DNA of 64,000 nucleotides from the NCBI GenBank assembly GCA_037442365.1, contig JBBIQK010000007.1:5589-69588 (forward strand). Reading direction: 5' to 3'. Source of the stretch: GBS-DC sp037442365. GTDB taxonomy: Bacteria; Armatimonadota; Fimbriimonadia; Fimbriimonadales; GBS-DC. Shown here piece by piece: positions 50,555-58,562 of the stretch (positions within the stretch are counted from its first letter, which is position 1; every line of letters begins with the position of its first letter). Made by a program: the position numbers and the translations under genes. Under the pieces are notes generated by a model. It saw nothing but the letters and a program-made list of their open reading frames with translations. It did no database searches and was not told where the DNA came from.

Positions 50555-51568
50555 ATGTGGCGATTTTCCGCACAACGACCGCTGGAGGTGCGCCCTGTGG
50601 TACGCACCGCGCCGCTGCCCGACGACGCCGACGACCCCGCCATCTGGGTGCATCCCCGCAACCCGCGCCTGAGCCTGATTCTGGGCACGAACAAGGCGCG
50701 CGCGCCCCGCGGCGCTATCGGCGTGTACGACCTCGGCGGGCGCATGCGACAACGAATCGACGGCATCGACCAGCCCAACAATGTCGATGTCGCGTATGGC
50801 TTCGCGCTGGGGCGCGAGCGTATCGATATCGCCGTGGCGACCGAGCGGTACGCCAGCCGCCTGCGCGTGTTTCGCATAGACCCTGCCCGACGACGGCTGA
50901 TCGACATAACCGACCCCGAAGGCGCGCGCGTGTTCGCAGGCGAATCGGACGAACGCGCGATGCCGATGGGGATTGCGCTCTATCAGGCGGGTCAGGGCGA
51001 GGTGCATGCGATAGTCTCGCGCAAGTCGGGTCCCAAACAGGGCTACCTGCACCAGTATCGGCTGGTTCCGACACGCGGCGGGCGCGTCGGCGTGCAACTG
51101 CTGCGGGCGTTCGGCGCGTTCAGCGGCGAAGGCGAAATCGAAGCCATCTGCGTGGACAGCGAACTGGGCTATGTCTACTACGCGGACGAGAATGTCGGCA
51201 TCCGCAAGTACCATGCCGACCCGCGCAAGCCCGAACGCGAAATCGTGATGTTCGCGACGGAGTATGAGGGCGATCAGGAGGGCATCGCGCTATACGCCCC
51301 CCCGAACGGCGCGGGCTACCTGCTCTGCACCGAGCAGGTAGAAGGGAACAGCAAGCTGCATATCTACCCGCGCTTTGGGGTGCAGCGCGCGCCCATCCTC
51401 ACAGTGGAGATAGGCGCAGACGAAACCGACGGGCTGGACGCCAGCGCACACAACTTCGGCGCGCCCTTCGAGCGGGGGCTGGTCGTCGCCATGAACAGCG
51501 AAGGGCGCAACTTCTGGCTCTATCGCTGGGCGGATATTGAGCAGGCGATTCGGGCGCACGCGCGGTAA
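50555..51568 (+). CDS. Beta-propeller phytase-family protein
   Basis: A 337-residue six-bladed propeller. The family start DDADDPAIWVHP, DQPNNVDVAYGF, the GEIEAICVDSELGYVYYADE blade and EYEGDQEGIALY are calcium- and phosphate-binding regions of 3-phytases. In Bacillus these enzymes release phosphate from calcium phytate. Here no signal peptide is seen at the start, so the site of action is uncertain, and a related phosphatase role is possible. Confidence 0.82.
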   Translation: MWRFSAQRPLEVRPVVRTAPLPDDADDPAIWVHPRNPRLSLILGTNKARAPRGAIGVYDLGGRMRQRIDGIDQPNNVDVAYGFALGRERIDIAVATERYASRLRVFRIDPARRRLIDITDPEGARVFAGESDERAMPMGIALYQAGQGEVHAIVSRKSGPKQGYLHQYRLVPTRGGRVGVQLLRAFGAFSGEGEIEAICVDSELGYVYYADENVGIRKYHADPRKPEREIVMFATEYEGDQEGIALYAPPNGAGYLLCTEQVEGNSKLHIYPRFGVQRAPILTVEIGADETDGLDASAHNFGAPFERGLVVAMNSEGRNFWLYRWADIEQAIRAHAR

Positions 51569-51588
51569 GGCGTCGCGCGCACGGCGGG

Positions 51589-51594
51589 TACAAT
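51589..51594 (+). promoter_or_regulatory. -10 box TACAAT, leaderless GTG start
   Basis: TACAAT ends 6 bases before the GTG at 51601. Confidence 0.5.
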
Positions 51595-51600
51595 CGTAGC

Positions 51601-51888
51601 GTGCGCGAGATTGAGCAGAGCCTCGCCATGACCTATCGGCGACTGACCTACGCCAGCGCGGGATTGATGGCGCTGGGGTGGGCGTGGCATCTGGCGCGCG
51701 GCGACCAGACGAACTGGCTCATCACGCTGGGGCTGGGGCTGCTGCTGCTGACGCCGCTGCTGGCGCTGGCGCACCTGGCGTGGCTGGCGAAGCCGCTCGA
51801 CTCGCTGACGGCGCGCTACAGCGGGATTGCCCTGCTCCTGCTGACGCTGGCGGTGCTGATTGGGCTACTTCTGGAGCGAACGCGATGA
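51601..51888 (+). CDS. Small integral membrane protein, DUF-type
   Basis: A 95-residue protein with three hydrophobic spans (ASAGLMALGWAWHL, TLGLGLLLLTPLLALAHLAWL and GIALLLLTLAVLIGLLL). It resembles DUF1634-type membrane proteins in size and layout, but I am not sure of the family. Its stop overlaps the glcD ATG (ATGA), so the two are made together; a membrane docking role for the oxidase is conceivable. GTG start. Confidence 0.65.
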   Translation: MREIEQSLAMTYRRLTYASAGLMALGWAWHLARGDQTNWLITLGLGLLLLTPLLALAHLAWLAKPLDSLTARYSGIALLLLTLAVLIGLLLERTR

Positions 51889-53327
51889 GCCTGCCCGAAA
51901 CGCTACGGACAGAACTGGCGCGCCTCGTGGGCGCAGACGCCGTGCTGACCGACCCCATCCAGCTGCTGGCGTATGACTGCGACGCCTACACAATCGAGAA
52001 ATCGCTGCCGACGGCGGTCGTGCTGCCCCAGACGACGGAGCAGGTCGCGGCGGTCGTGCGGCTGGCGAACACGCATGGACTGCCGATTGTGCCGCGAGGG
52101 GCAGGCACGGGACTATCGGGCGGCGCGCTGGCGGCGCAGGGCGGGATCGTGCTGGCGTTCAGCCGCATGACGCAGATTCTGTGGGTGGACACGCGCAACC
52201 GTCGCCTGCGCGCGCAGGCGGGCGCGGTCAACTACCAGCTCAGCAAAGCCGTACAGCACGCGGGACTGCATTTCGCGCCCGACCCTTCCTCGCAAGGCGC
52301 ATGCACGATTGGGGGCAACATCGCCGAGAACTCCGGCGGACCGCACACGCTGAAATACGGCGTCACGGTGAACCATATCACGGGGTTGCAGGTGGTGTTG
52401 CCCGACGGCGCGATTGCGGAGCTGGGCGGCGTGGAAGACGAGCCGTTCGGCTACGACCTCGTGGGACCGCTGACGGGCAGCGAGGGCACGCTGGCGATTG
52501 TCACGGAAGTGATTGCCCGCCTGACGCCCAACCCGCAGGCGACGCGCACCCTGCTGGCGGTGTTCGAAACGCTGGAAGACGCCAGCCAGACCGTGTCGGA
52601 CATCATCGCCGCGGGGATTGTGCCCGCCGCGCTGGAGCTGATGGACGCGCTGACTCTGCAGGCGGTCGAGGCGGCGTTCGGCTACGGCTTCCCGCTGGAC
52701 GCGGAGGCGGTGCTGCTGATTGAACTCGACGGGCTGGAGGTGGAGCTGGACGGCGAGCAGGCGCAGGCGCTGGAAATCTGTGAGCGCAACCGCGCCCGTG
52801 AGGTGCGCCGCGCGACCACCGTGCAGGAACGCGCGAAACTCTGGGCGGCGCGCAAAAAAGCCATCGGCGCGCTGGGCAGACTCGCGCCCTCCTGCGTGAC
52901 TCAGGACGGCGTCATCCCCCGCTCGAAACTCCCGCAGGTGCTGCGCGAGGCGGGGCGCATCGCCCATAAGCACGGCTTGCAACTGGCGAATGTGTTCCAC
53001 GCGGGCGACGGCAACCTGCATCCCGTGCTGCTGTTCGACGACTCCGACCCGGAGCAGGTCGCCCGTGTGGTGGAGGCAGGCGACGAAATCCTGGCGCTGT
53101 GCCTGCGCGAGGGCGGCAGCCTCTCGGGCGAACACGGAATCGGCGCGGAGAAGTGCGCCTCGATGCGCCAGATGTTCACCGCGCACGACCTGGCGATAAT
53201 GAAGCGCGTCAAGTCGGTCTTTAACCCGAACGACACGCTGAACCCTGAGAAGATGTTCCCCGACACGCGCTACTGCTACGAGAGCAAGCGTCGCCTTACG
53301 GGGGCGCGGCGCGGGGCGGCGATTTGA
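51885..53327 (+). CDS. glcD: Glycolate/lactate oxidase subunit GlcD-like FAD enzyme
   Basis: A 480-residue FAD-linked oxidase of the VAO fold. The FAD pocket is in VVLPQTTEQVAAVVRLANTHGLPIVPRGAGTGLSGGA and GACTIGGNIAENSGGPHTLKYGVT. The C-terminal segment NVFHAGDGNLHPVLLFD and GGSLSGEHGIGAEKCASM hold active-site residues. It oxidises glycolate or D-lactate and passes electrons to a partner. GlcE and GlcF genes are not adjacent, so it may act alone as a D-lactate-dehydrogenase-type enzyme. Confidence 0.88.
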   Translation: MSLPETLRTELARLVGADAVLTDPIQLLAYDCDAYTIEKSLPTAVVLPQTTEQVAAVVRLANTHGLPIVPRGAGTGLSGGALAAQGGIVLAFSRMTQILWVDTRNRRLRAQAGAVNYQLSKAVQHAGLHFAPDPSSQGACTIGGNIAENSGGPHTLKYGVTVNHITGLQVVLPDGAIAELGGVEDEPFGYDLVGPLTGSEGTLAIVTEVIARLTPNPQATRTLLAVFETLEDASQTVSDIIAAGIVPAALELMDALTLQAVEAAFGYGFPLDAEAVLLIELDGLEVELDGEQAQALEICERNRAREVRRATTVQERAKLWAARKKAIGALGRLAPSCVTQDGVIPRSKLPQVLREAGRIAHKHGLQLANVFHAGDGNLHPVLLFDDSDPEQVARVVEAGDEILALCLREGGSLSGEHGIGAEKCASMRQMFTAHDLAIMKRVKSVFNPNDTLNPEKMFPDTRYCYESKRRLTGARRGAAI

Positions 53328-53333
53328 ACGCGC

Positions 53334-53936
53334 CTACTCCTCCAGCACGCGGTAGATGTCCTGCAGGAGCTGCTGCACGGCGTTTTTGTCCATGCCCGAA
53401 TAGTAGCCGCGAATGCGCCCCTGACGGTCAATCAGCACCAGGCGGTCGCTATGCACAATATCGTGCGTCGCGTCGCCCGACTCCACGCCCAGTTTGAACA
53501 CCTCGCGCGAGAGTTTGTGAAGCGTCTCACGGTCGCCTGTCAGGAAGTGCCACTTGCCGCGCTGCGCCCCGTGCTGGTCCGCCCATTTCTTAAGCTGCGC
53601 GACGGTGTCGGTTTCGGGGTCTACGGTGAAACCTGCCATCAGCACCTCCGGGTTGCGGGCGAACTCGCGCTGCACAGCGGTGGCGTTGCGGTTCATCGTC
53701 GGGCAGACGCTGCGGCAGGTCGTGAAGAAGAAGTAGGCGATCCACACCTTATTCTTGAAGGTCTCGCGCGTGATGGTCTCGCCCCACTGATTTTTGAACG
53801 CGAAGGGCATCTCGACCGCGCCCAGCACGGGCAGGGGCGGCTCTTTCGTGGCGGCGTTGCGGGCGTAGAGCGCGAACACGAACGCGGCAATCGCCAGCGC
53901 CAGCAAGCCCCACGCGAACAGCATCATCCCGCGCAT
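53334..53936 (-). CDS. SCO1/SenC copper chaperone
   Basis: A 200-residue membrane-anchored thioredoxin-fold protein. One N-terminal span (MMLFAWGLLALAIAAFVFALYA) precedes the domain. The copper ligands are the two Cys of TTCRSVCPTM and the His of DIVHSDRLVLID. It loads the CuA site of cytochrome c oxidase subunit II or reduces it. It follows the subunit III gene by 10 bases. Confidence 0.92.
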   Translation of the reverse strand: MRGMMLFAWGLLALAIAAFVFALYARNAATKEPPLPVLGAVEMPFAFKNQWGETITRETFKNKVWIAYFFFTTCRSVCPTMNRNATAVQREFARNPEVLMAGFTVDPETDTVAQLKKWADQHGAQRGKWHFLTGDRETLHKLSREVFKLGVESGDATHDIVHSDRLVLIDRQGRIRGYYSGMDKNAVQQLLQDIYRVLEE

Positions 53937-53946
53937 ACGCTTCGCC

Positions 53947-54585
53947 TCACTTGATGAGCATCACGCCGAACAGGACTGCCCACAGCACGCCCAGAAAGTG
54001 CCAGTAAATCGCGCCCAGCTCCACCGACGGCGCGTTCACACGGCGCGCGACCTGCGCCTGATAGAGCAGAATCCCCACGAACACGAGACCGCCCAGCAGG
54101 TGCAGTCCGTGTATCGCGCTGATGACATAGAACATCGCCGTGAAGAAGTGCGCAGGCGCGCCCTGCAACTGGCGGGCAATCTCGCCCCAGCTGCCCAGCT
54201 GCAACGCCAGGAACAGCACACCGAGCATCAGCGTGAACAGCATGCCGCGCCAGACGCCGCGCAGGTTGTCGGCGCGCGCGGCGTTCAACGCCATCTGGCA
54301 GGGAATGCTGCTCAGCAGGATCAGCGCAGTGCTGAACCAGGCGAGTTTGGGCATCTGGAAGGCGAACTCGGCGCGAACGGGCGTGCGCAGCAGATACAGC
54401 ACCGCCAGCGCGCCGAACATGGTCGTGAGCGCGCCCAGAAAGATGTAAAGCCCCAGTCGCGCCGCCTGAAAGCGATCGAACGGTTGCTCGTGCCCTTCGC
54501 CGTCGCCGCCGCGATAGCGCGGGGGCACATTGCCCTCACCGACCCCGCGCCCATACGGACGCGGAGGCGTCTTCAGTTTCGTCAT
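53947..54585 (-). CDS. ctaE: Cytochrome c oxidase subunit III
   Basis: A 212-residue membrane protein of the heme-copper oxidase complex, with five spans after a polar Gly/Arg-rich N-terminus. LGLYIFLGALTTMFGALAVLYLL, FTAMFYVISAIHGLHLLGGLVFVG and AIYWHFLGVLWAVLFGVMLIK are typical subunit III segments. Subunits I and II are not in this window; it sits between ctaB and SCO1 in an assembly group. Confidence 0.88.
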   Translation of the reverse strand: MTKLKTPPRPYGRGVGEGNVPPRYRGGDGEGHEQPFDRFQAARLGLYIFLGALTTMFGALAVLYLLRTPVRAEFAFQMPKLAWFSTALILLSSIPCQMALNAARADNLRGVWRGMLFTLMLGVLFLALQLGSWGEIARQLQGAPAHFFTAMFYVISAIHGLHLLGGLVFVGILLYQAQVARRVNAPSVELGAIYWHFLGVLWAVLFGVMLIK

Positions 54586-54594
54586 AGCGTCCTC

Positions 54595-55500
54595 CTACAG
54601 GGTGAGAATCATCCAGATTAACAGAAGCGGCAGGTACAGCACGGAACTGCGCAGCACGCTCCGCGCCCCCTGCGCAGGGTCCTGCGCGCGCACAAAGTGC
54701 AGCGCCGCGCGCAGCGTCCAGTAGCCCAGCGTGAGCGCGCCCAGCAGATAGAGCCAGCCATGCGTAATCAGCGGCGCGAACATCAGGCTGATGGCGACCA
54801 TCGCCAGCGTATACCAGAGCGAGAGGCGCGCCGTCGCCGCCGCGCTGGCGTCGGGATAGGGCAACATGCGGAACCCTGCCCGCGCGTAGTCGTCACGATA
54901 GAGCCACGCGATAGCCCAGAAGTGCGGGAACTGCCACACAAACTGCAACGCGAACAGCAGCCACGCCTCCAGCGAGAAGCCGCCCTGCGCCGCGACCCAG
55001 CCCGCCATCGGCGGAATGGCGCCCGGGATTGCCCCAATCGCCGTGCTGAAGTGCGTGCGCGGCTTAAGCGGCGTGTAGGCAAACGCATACAGCAGAATCG
55101 AGAGCGCCCCCAGCCATGCGACCGCCGCATTCACCCAGAGCGCGAGCGTCAGCACACCCAGCACACCCCACAACACACCCACTACCCAGCCCTCCATCGG
55201 CGCGAGCAAGCCCGACGGAATCGGGCGCAGCGCGGTGCGGGGCATCTGCGCGTCGCGTCGCCACTCTATCGCCTGATTGAGCGCGTTCGCCGAAGCAATC
55301 ACCAGCCACGAGCCAACCAGCGTTGCTGCAATCAACCCGCCCTGCAGCGTCTGACCCCAGCCCCCCAGCGCCAGTCCCGCAACCGTCGTGAGCCAGACCA
55401 GCAGCGTCACGCGCGGTTTGCTCAATAGCCAGTACGCACGCAGCTTCACCATAGAAGACCCCGAAAGAGGCGCGCTCGCCGAACGCAGGGCGGTTTTCAT
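54595..55500 (-). CDS. ctaB: Protoheme IX farnesyltransferase (heme O synthase)
   Basis: A 301-residue UbiA-family prenyltransferase with about eight spans. The first Asp-rich-type motif is ANALNQAIEWRRDAQMPRTALRPIPSG, and the second region is TPLKPRTHFSTAIGAIPGAIPPMAGW, followed by WQFPHFWAIAWLYRDDYARAGFRMLP. It adds farnesyl to heme B for the oxidase. TACAAT at 55514-55509 ends 8 bases before the ATG at 55500. It heads the ctaB-ctaE-SCO1 operon. Confidence 0.93.
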   Translation of the reverse strand: MKTALRSASAPLSGSSMVKLRAYWLLSKPRVTLLVWLTTVAGLALGGWGQTLQGGLIAATLVGSWLVIASANALNQAIEWRRDAQMPRTALRPIPSGLLAPMEGWVVGVLWGVLGVLTLALWVNAAVAWLGALSILLYAFAYTPLKPRTHFSTAIGAIPGAIPPMAGWVAAQGGFSLEAWLLFALQFVWQFPHFWAIAWLYRDDYARAGFRMLPYPDASAAATARLSLWYTLAMVAISLMFAPLITHGWLYLLGALTLGYWTLRAALHFVRAQDPAQGARSVLRSSVLYLPLLLIWMILTL

Positions 55501-55508
55501 GCCAGCCA

Positions 55509-55514
55509 ATTGTA
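55509..55514 (-). promoter_or_regulatory. -10 box TACAAT, leaderless start of ctaB
   Basis: On the minus strand TACAAT is followed by eight bases and the ATG at 55500. A TTG three codons upstream would overlap the box. Confidence 0.5.
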
Positions 55515-55683
55515 CCCTACCCGCGCCCTCGAACGCAAGAGTCTGTGCTTTTTTTCACAAGCGAATCGTTGAAGGCGGGGGCGTTCATGAAAACGCTCCG
55601 AGCGAATACACTGTGTCTGATTAATCGGCGCGGCTGGCTTCCTAAACACAGGTCAGCATGGTTGTGAGTGCCTGCACTCCTCC

Positions 55684-55716
55684 GTAAGTTTCCCCCGTTT
55701 GCGGAGGGAAACTTAC
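55684..55716. repeat. Hairpin in the ctaB/pqaA-like intergenic region
   Basis: An 11-bp perfect stem (GTAAGTTTCCC with GGGAAACTTAC), with an inner CCG/CGG pair and TTTG loop. The 246-bp region 55501-55746 contains no gene that I can support. The hairpin may end the gene finishing at 55747, but no U-tract follows. Confidence 0.5.
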
Positions 55717-55746
55717 AGAGAGAAACATTTCACCGAAACGGTTGGC

Positions 55747-57018
55747 TTACTTCGGCACAATCACAGGTACGGTACAGAGCGAGAAGTTGCCCGTCTCGGC
55801 GCGGTAGGTGACCTCTGCAAACAGCGCGAGGTTGTCCCCACGGCGCAGAATGCGTGCGACCCACGCATCGCCCTCTCGTCGGGCGCGTACAGGCTCCCAC
55901 CGCGCGGGGCGGAAGTCTTTGTCGTTCGCGCGGCGGGCGACCCACACTTCCACAATCTCAGGCTCACTGTCGCTACGCACACGGAAGATTACTTCGTCGC
56001 CCGCGAGGCTGTGCGTCGCGCTCAGGCGAGTCGGGAACTCCATCTTGCCGATGCTCATCAGGTAGAACGCGCATAGACTGTTCACCACACGGTCATAGTC
56101 GCCCAGCCCGTGCCCGCCGTTGGGCACATAGAGCGCGTACTTGCGCTTGCTCGGCAGGTCGTCGAAGTAGAACCGCGCGGCGTCTGTCGCCCAGTAGGGG
56201 TCGTTCGCGCCGTTGATCATCAGAATCGGCATCGTGTAGCGCGCGCGATAGGAGTAGGGGTCTACCCAGCTCACCAGTTGCCTGCCGCGCTCGGTGAGCA
56301 TCTTCTCCATCAGCCCGCGCTCGTAATATTCCGCAATCTGCTGGCTGTAGCGTCCCCAGAGTTCGAGCTGGTGCGGCATCTGCTTGAAAAAGTTCAGGTT
56401 GTCGAACACCATCGGGGCAATCGCGCGCACGCGGTTATCGACGGCGGCAGTCAGCCATGTTGTCCAGCCGCGCTTCGACGCGCCCGTGACCAGAAAGTCC
56501 TTGATGTCCAGCTGCCACTCCTGCTTGGCGAACGCCTGCACGGCGTCCATCGCGCGCACGGCGGATTTGACCATCGGGAACAGCAGCGGCCAGGTCGCGT
56601 CGCCCGTCTCCCAGAACTGCACATAGGTATGCGCAATCAGGTTGTCTTCCACGAGGTCGGGGCGGATCAGGGGCTGATTGGGCACATCGTGCAGCACGAC
56701 GCCAATCGCGCCGATGCGTTCCACCGCGCGGGCGATAATCTGCAGCTCGCTGCGCCCGTCGCCGCTGCCCGTAATGTAGAGAATTGCGGTGTCTGTGTGT
56801 TTCAGCGTGTTCGGCTTGACGATGCGCACGCGATGACGCCATGTGAACTCGCGCCACTGCTGCGAGACCATCGTCAGCTCCACAAACTGGCTATCGCCGA
56901 TTTTCGATTCGAGGCTCTTTGTCCACTCGAACGGCGACGGCGCGCGCACATAGCTTGCCAGGTCTGCCCGTGCGCTTGCCAGCAAAACCACGCTCAGAAG
57001 TATCCAGTTAATTTTCAT
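55747..57018 (-). CDS. PhoPQ-activated pathogenicity-related (PqaA-like) hydrolase
   Basis: A 423-residue exported alpha/beta hydrolase-like protein (signal MKINWILLSVVLLASARA). The conserved PqaA blocks are seen: GSGDGRSELQIIARAVERIGAI, AMDAVQAF, FLVTGASKRGWTTWLTAAVD (nucleophile Ser in GASKRG), VDPYSYRARYTMPILMINGANDPYW and NGGHGLGDYD with the likely acid and His. The enzymatic role of the family is not established; it is found in many non-pathogens. It is the last gene of a three-gene operon with rfaE2 and the cyclotransferase. Confidence 0.85.
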   Translation of the reverse strand: MKINWILLSVVLLASARADLASYVRAPSPFEWTKSLESKIGDSQFVELTMVSQQWREFTWRHRVRIVKPNTLKHTDTAILYITGSGDGRSELQIIARAVERIGAIGVVLHDVPNQPLIRPDLVEDNLIAHTYVQFWETGDATWPLLFPMVKSAVRAMDAVQAFAKQEWQLDIKDFLVTGASKRGWTTWLTAAVDNRVRAIAPMVFDNLNFFKQMPHQLELWGRYSQQIAEYYERGLMEKMLTERGRQLVSWVDPYSYRARYTMPILMINGANDPYWATDAARFYFDDLPSKRKYALYVPNGGHGLGDYDRVVNSLCAFYLMSIGKMEFPTRLSATHSLAGDEVIFRVRSDSEPEIVEVWVARRANDKDFRPARWEPVRARREGDAWVARILRRGDNLALFAEVTYRAETGNFSLCTVPVIVPK

Positions 57019-57026
57019 GTTCGTCC

Positions 57027-57506
57027 TCACTGCCTGATTTTCTCGACGAGTCGGGTGGTCGATTGTTCCGCTTCCAGCGGCAAGATGACCACGAATCCGC
57101 CCTGCTCGATGACCGCTTCCGATTCGGGCAGGTCTTGCTCGGTGTAGTCGCCGCCTTTAGCGTAGTAGGCGGGCTGCACGAGTTGCGCCAGCTCGACCGC
57201 CGTCGTCTGCGGGAAGATGACCACATAGTCGACGCACTCCAGCCCGGCGACGAGTTCGGCGCGTTCGGCGTCGGGGCGGTAGGGGCGTGGCTCGCCTTTG
57301 AGCTGGCGCACCGACTCGTCGCTGTTGACGCCCACCACCAGCAGGTCGCCCAGCGCGCGCGCCGCCTGCAGGTAGCGCAAATGCCCCACATGCAGCAGGT
57401 CGAAGCAGCCGTTGGTCAGCACGACCTGTTTGCCTGCCTCGCGCCACTGCGGGGCGAGCTGCGCCAGCGCGTCCCACGACAGAATCTTGCTCTCAGCGCG
57501 TCGCAT
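57027..57506 (-). CDS. rfaE2: D-glycero-beta-D-manno-heptose 1-phosphate adenylyltransferase
   Basis: A 159-residue nucleotidyltransferase. The HxGH site is in LTNGCFDLLHVGHLRYLQAAR, followed by VGVNSDESVRQLKG, RPYRPDAERAELVAGLECVDYVVIF and a late GGDYTEQDLPE. It is the stand-alone C-terminal half of HldE and makes ADP-heptose for LPS inner core. The kinase half (RfaE1/HldA) is not in the window. It overlaps the cyclotransferase gene by 14 bases. Confidence 0.92.
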   Translation of the reverse strand: MRRAESKILSWDALAQLAPQWREAGKQVVLTNGCFDLLHVGHLRYLQAARALGDLLVVGVNSDESVRQLKGEPRPYRPDAERAELVAGLECVDYVVIFPQTTAVELAQLVQPAYYAKGGDYTEQDLPESEAVIEQGGFVVILPLEAEQSTTRLVEKIRQ

Positions 57507-58446
57507 CGTCTTTCTCGGCGGCGGCAGTGCGCGGCGGGATCAGTTCAATCTCAAACAGCTTGTCCCAGTTTTTGCCCGTCACGAAGATGCGCTTGTTCTG
57601 GCGGTCGTAGGCGATGCCGTTCATCACCGCCTCGATATCGCGGTCTTTGACGGGCAGCCCCTCCATGTCCACCCACGCCTTCACGATGCCCGTGCTGGGG
57701 TCGATTCGGGCGATGATGTCGCTGTACCAGATGTTCGCCCAGATTTCGCCCTCGATGTATTCCAGCTCGTTGAGGTTTTTGACGGGCTTGCCCTGCGCAC
57801 GAACGGTAATCGTGCGCACTTCGGCGAAAGTGTCGGGGTCGCGGAAGGTGATGGTCTCGGAGCCGTCGCTCATAATCAGGTGCTTGCCGTCGTTGGTCAA
57901 TCCCCAGCCCTCGCCGGAGTAGCGGAACTGGGTGAGTTGTCGGAACGCGCGCCGGTCGTACACGAAGCAGACGCCGTTTTGCCAGGTGAGCTGGTAGATT
58001 TTATCGCCCAGAATCGTGATGCCCTCGCCGAAGTATTCGCTGGGCAGACGGTGGATTTGCGCGACGCGCCCCGTGCGCAGCTCCACCCGCCGCAACGACG
58101 ACTTACCGTTCAGCCCCGTGCCTTCGTACAGGTAGCCGTCGTGGAACTCCAGCCCCTGCGTGAACGCTTCGGGGTCGTGCGGGAAGGTGTTCACGATTTT
58201 GTAGCGATAGGTGGGGATTTCGGGTTCGGGCGTCGGCTCGGCGGCGGGCGGCGGCGCGGTCGGCGGGGGACTTGCCGCCGCGTTGGGCGTGCTCGCGTTG
58301 TTGGGCTGACAGGCGGCAAGGGCGAGGAGTAGCAAACAGGTCAGCAGGGCGTGTACGAAGAGAAGAGTTTTGCCCTCATCCCCCCGTACACGGGGGGTAG
58401 TTGAAAATGTACCGCAAAGACACCTGACCGCCCAGCGTGTGCGCAT
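57493..58446 (-). CDS. Glutaminyl-peptide cyclotransferase, lipoprotein
   Basis: A 317-residue five-bladed propeller of the plant/bacterial glutaminyl cyclase type. HDPEAFTQGLEFHDGYLYEGTGLNGKSSLRRV, YFGEGITILGDKIYQLTWQN, GEGWGLTNDGKHLIMSDGS, LNELEYIEGEIWANIWYSDII and the final GIAYDRQNKRIFVTGKNWDKLFEI are family blocks. The N-terminus has a lipobox (LALAACQ), then a Pro/Ala linker. It turns N-terminal Gln into pyroglutamate outside the inner membrane. TATGAT lies 9 bases before the ATG at 58446. A GC-rich hairpin at 58380-58397 falls inside the unusually long signal N-region. Confidence 0.87.
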   Translation of the reverse strand: MRTRWAVRCLCGTFSTTPRVRGDEGKTLLFVHALLTCLLLLALAACQPNNASTPNAAASPPPTAPPPAAEPTPEPEIPTYRYKIVNTFPHDPEAFTQGLEFHDGYLYEGTGLNGKSSLRRVELRTGRVAQIHRLPSEYFGEGITILGDKIYQLTWQNGVCFVYDRRAFRQLTQFRYSGEGWGLTNDGKHLIMSDGSETITFRDPDTFAEVRTITVRAQGKPVKNLNELEYIEGEIWANIWYSDIIARIDPSTGIVKAWVDMEGLPVKDRDIEAVMNGIAYDRQNKRIFVTGKNWDKLFEIELIPPRTAAAEKDDATR

Positions 58447-58562
58447 AACGCCTGAATCATACCTCACGAGGCGACTGCTTGCAGGAACTTCCTGCGGCGG
58501 GGCGAATGAATGCGAGTACGCCCGCGCGCGGGCGCATCGAGACACGGAGGTACAGCAGAGTA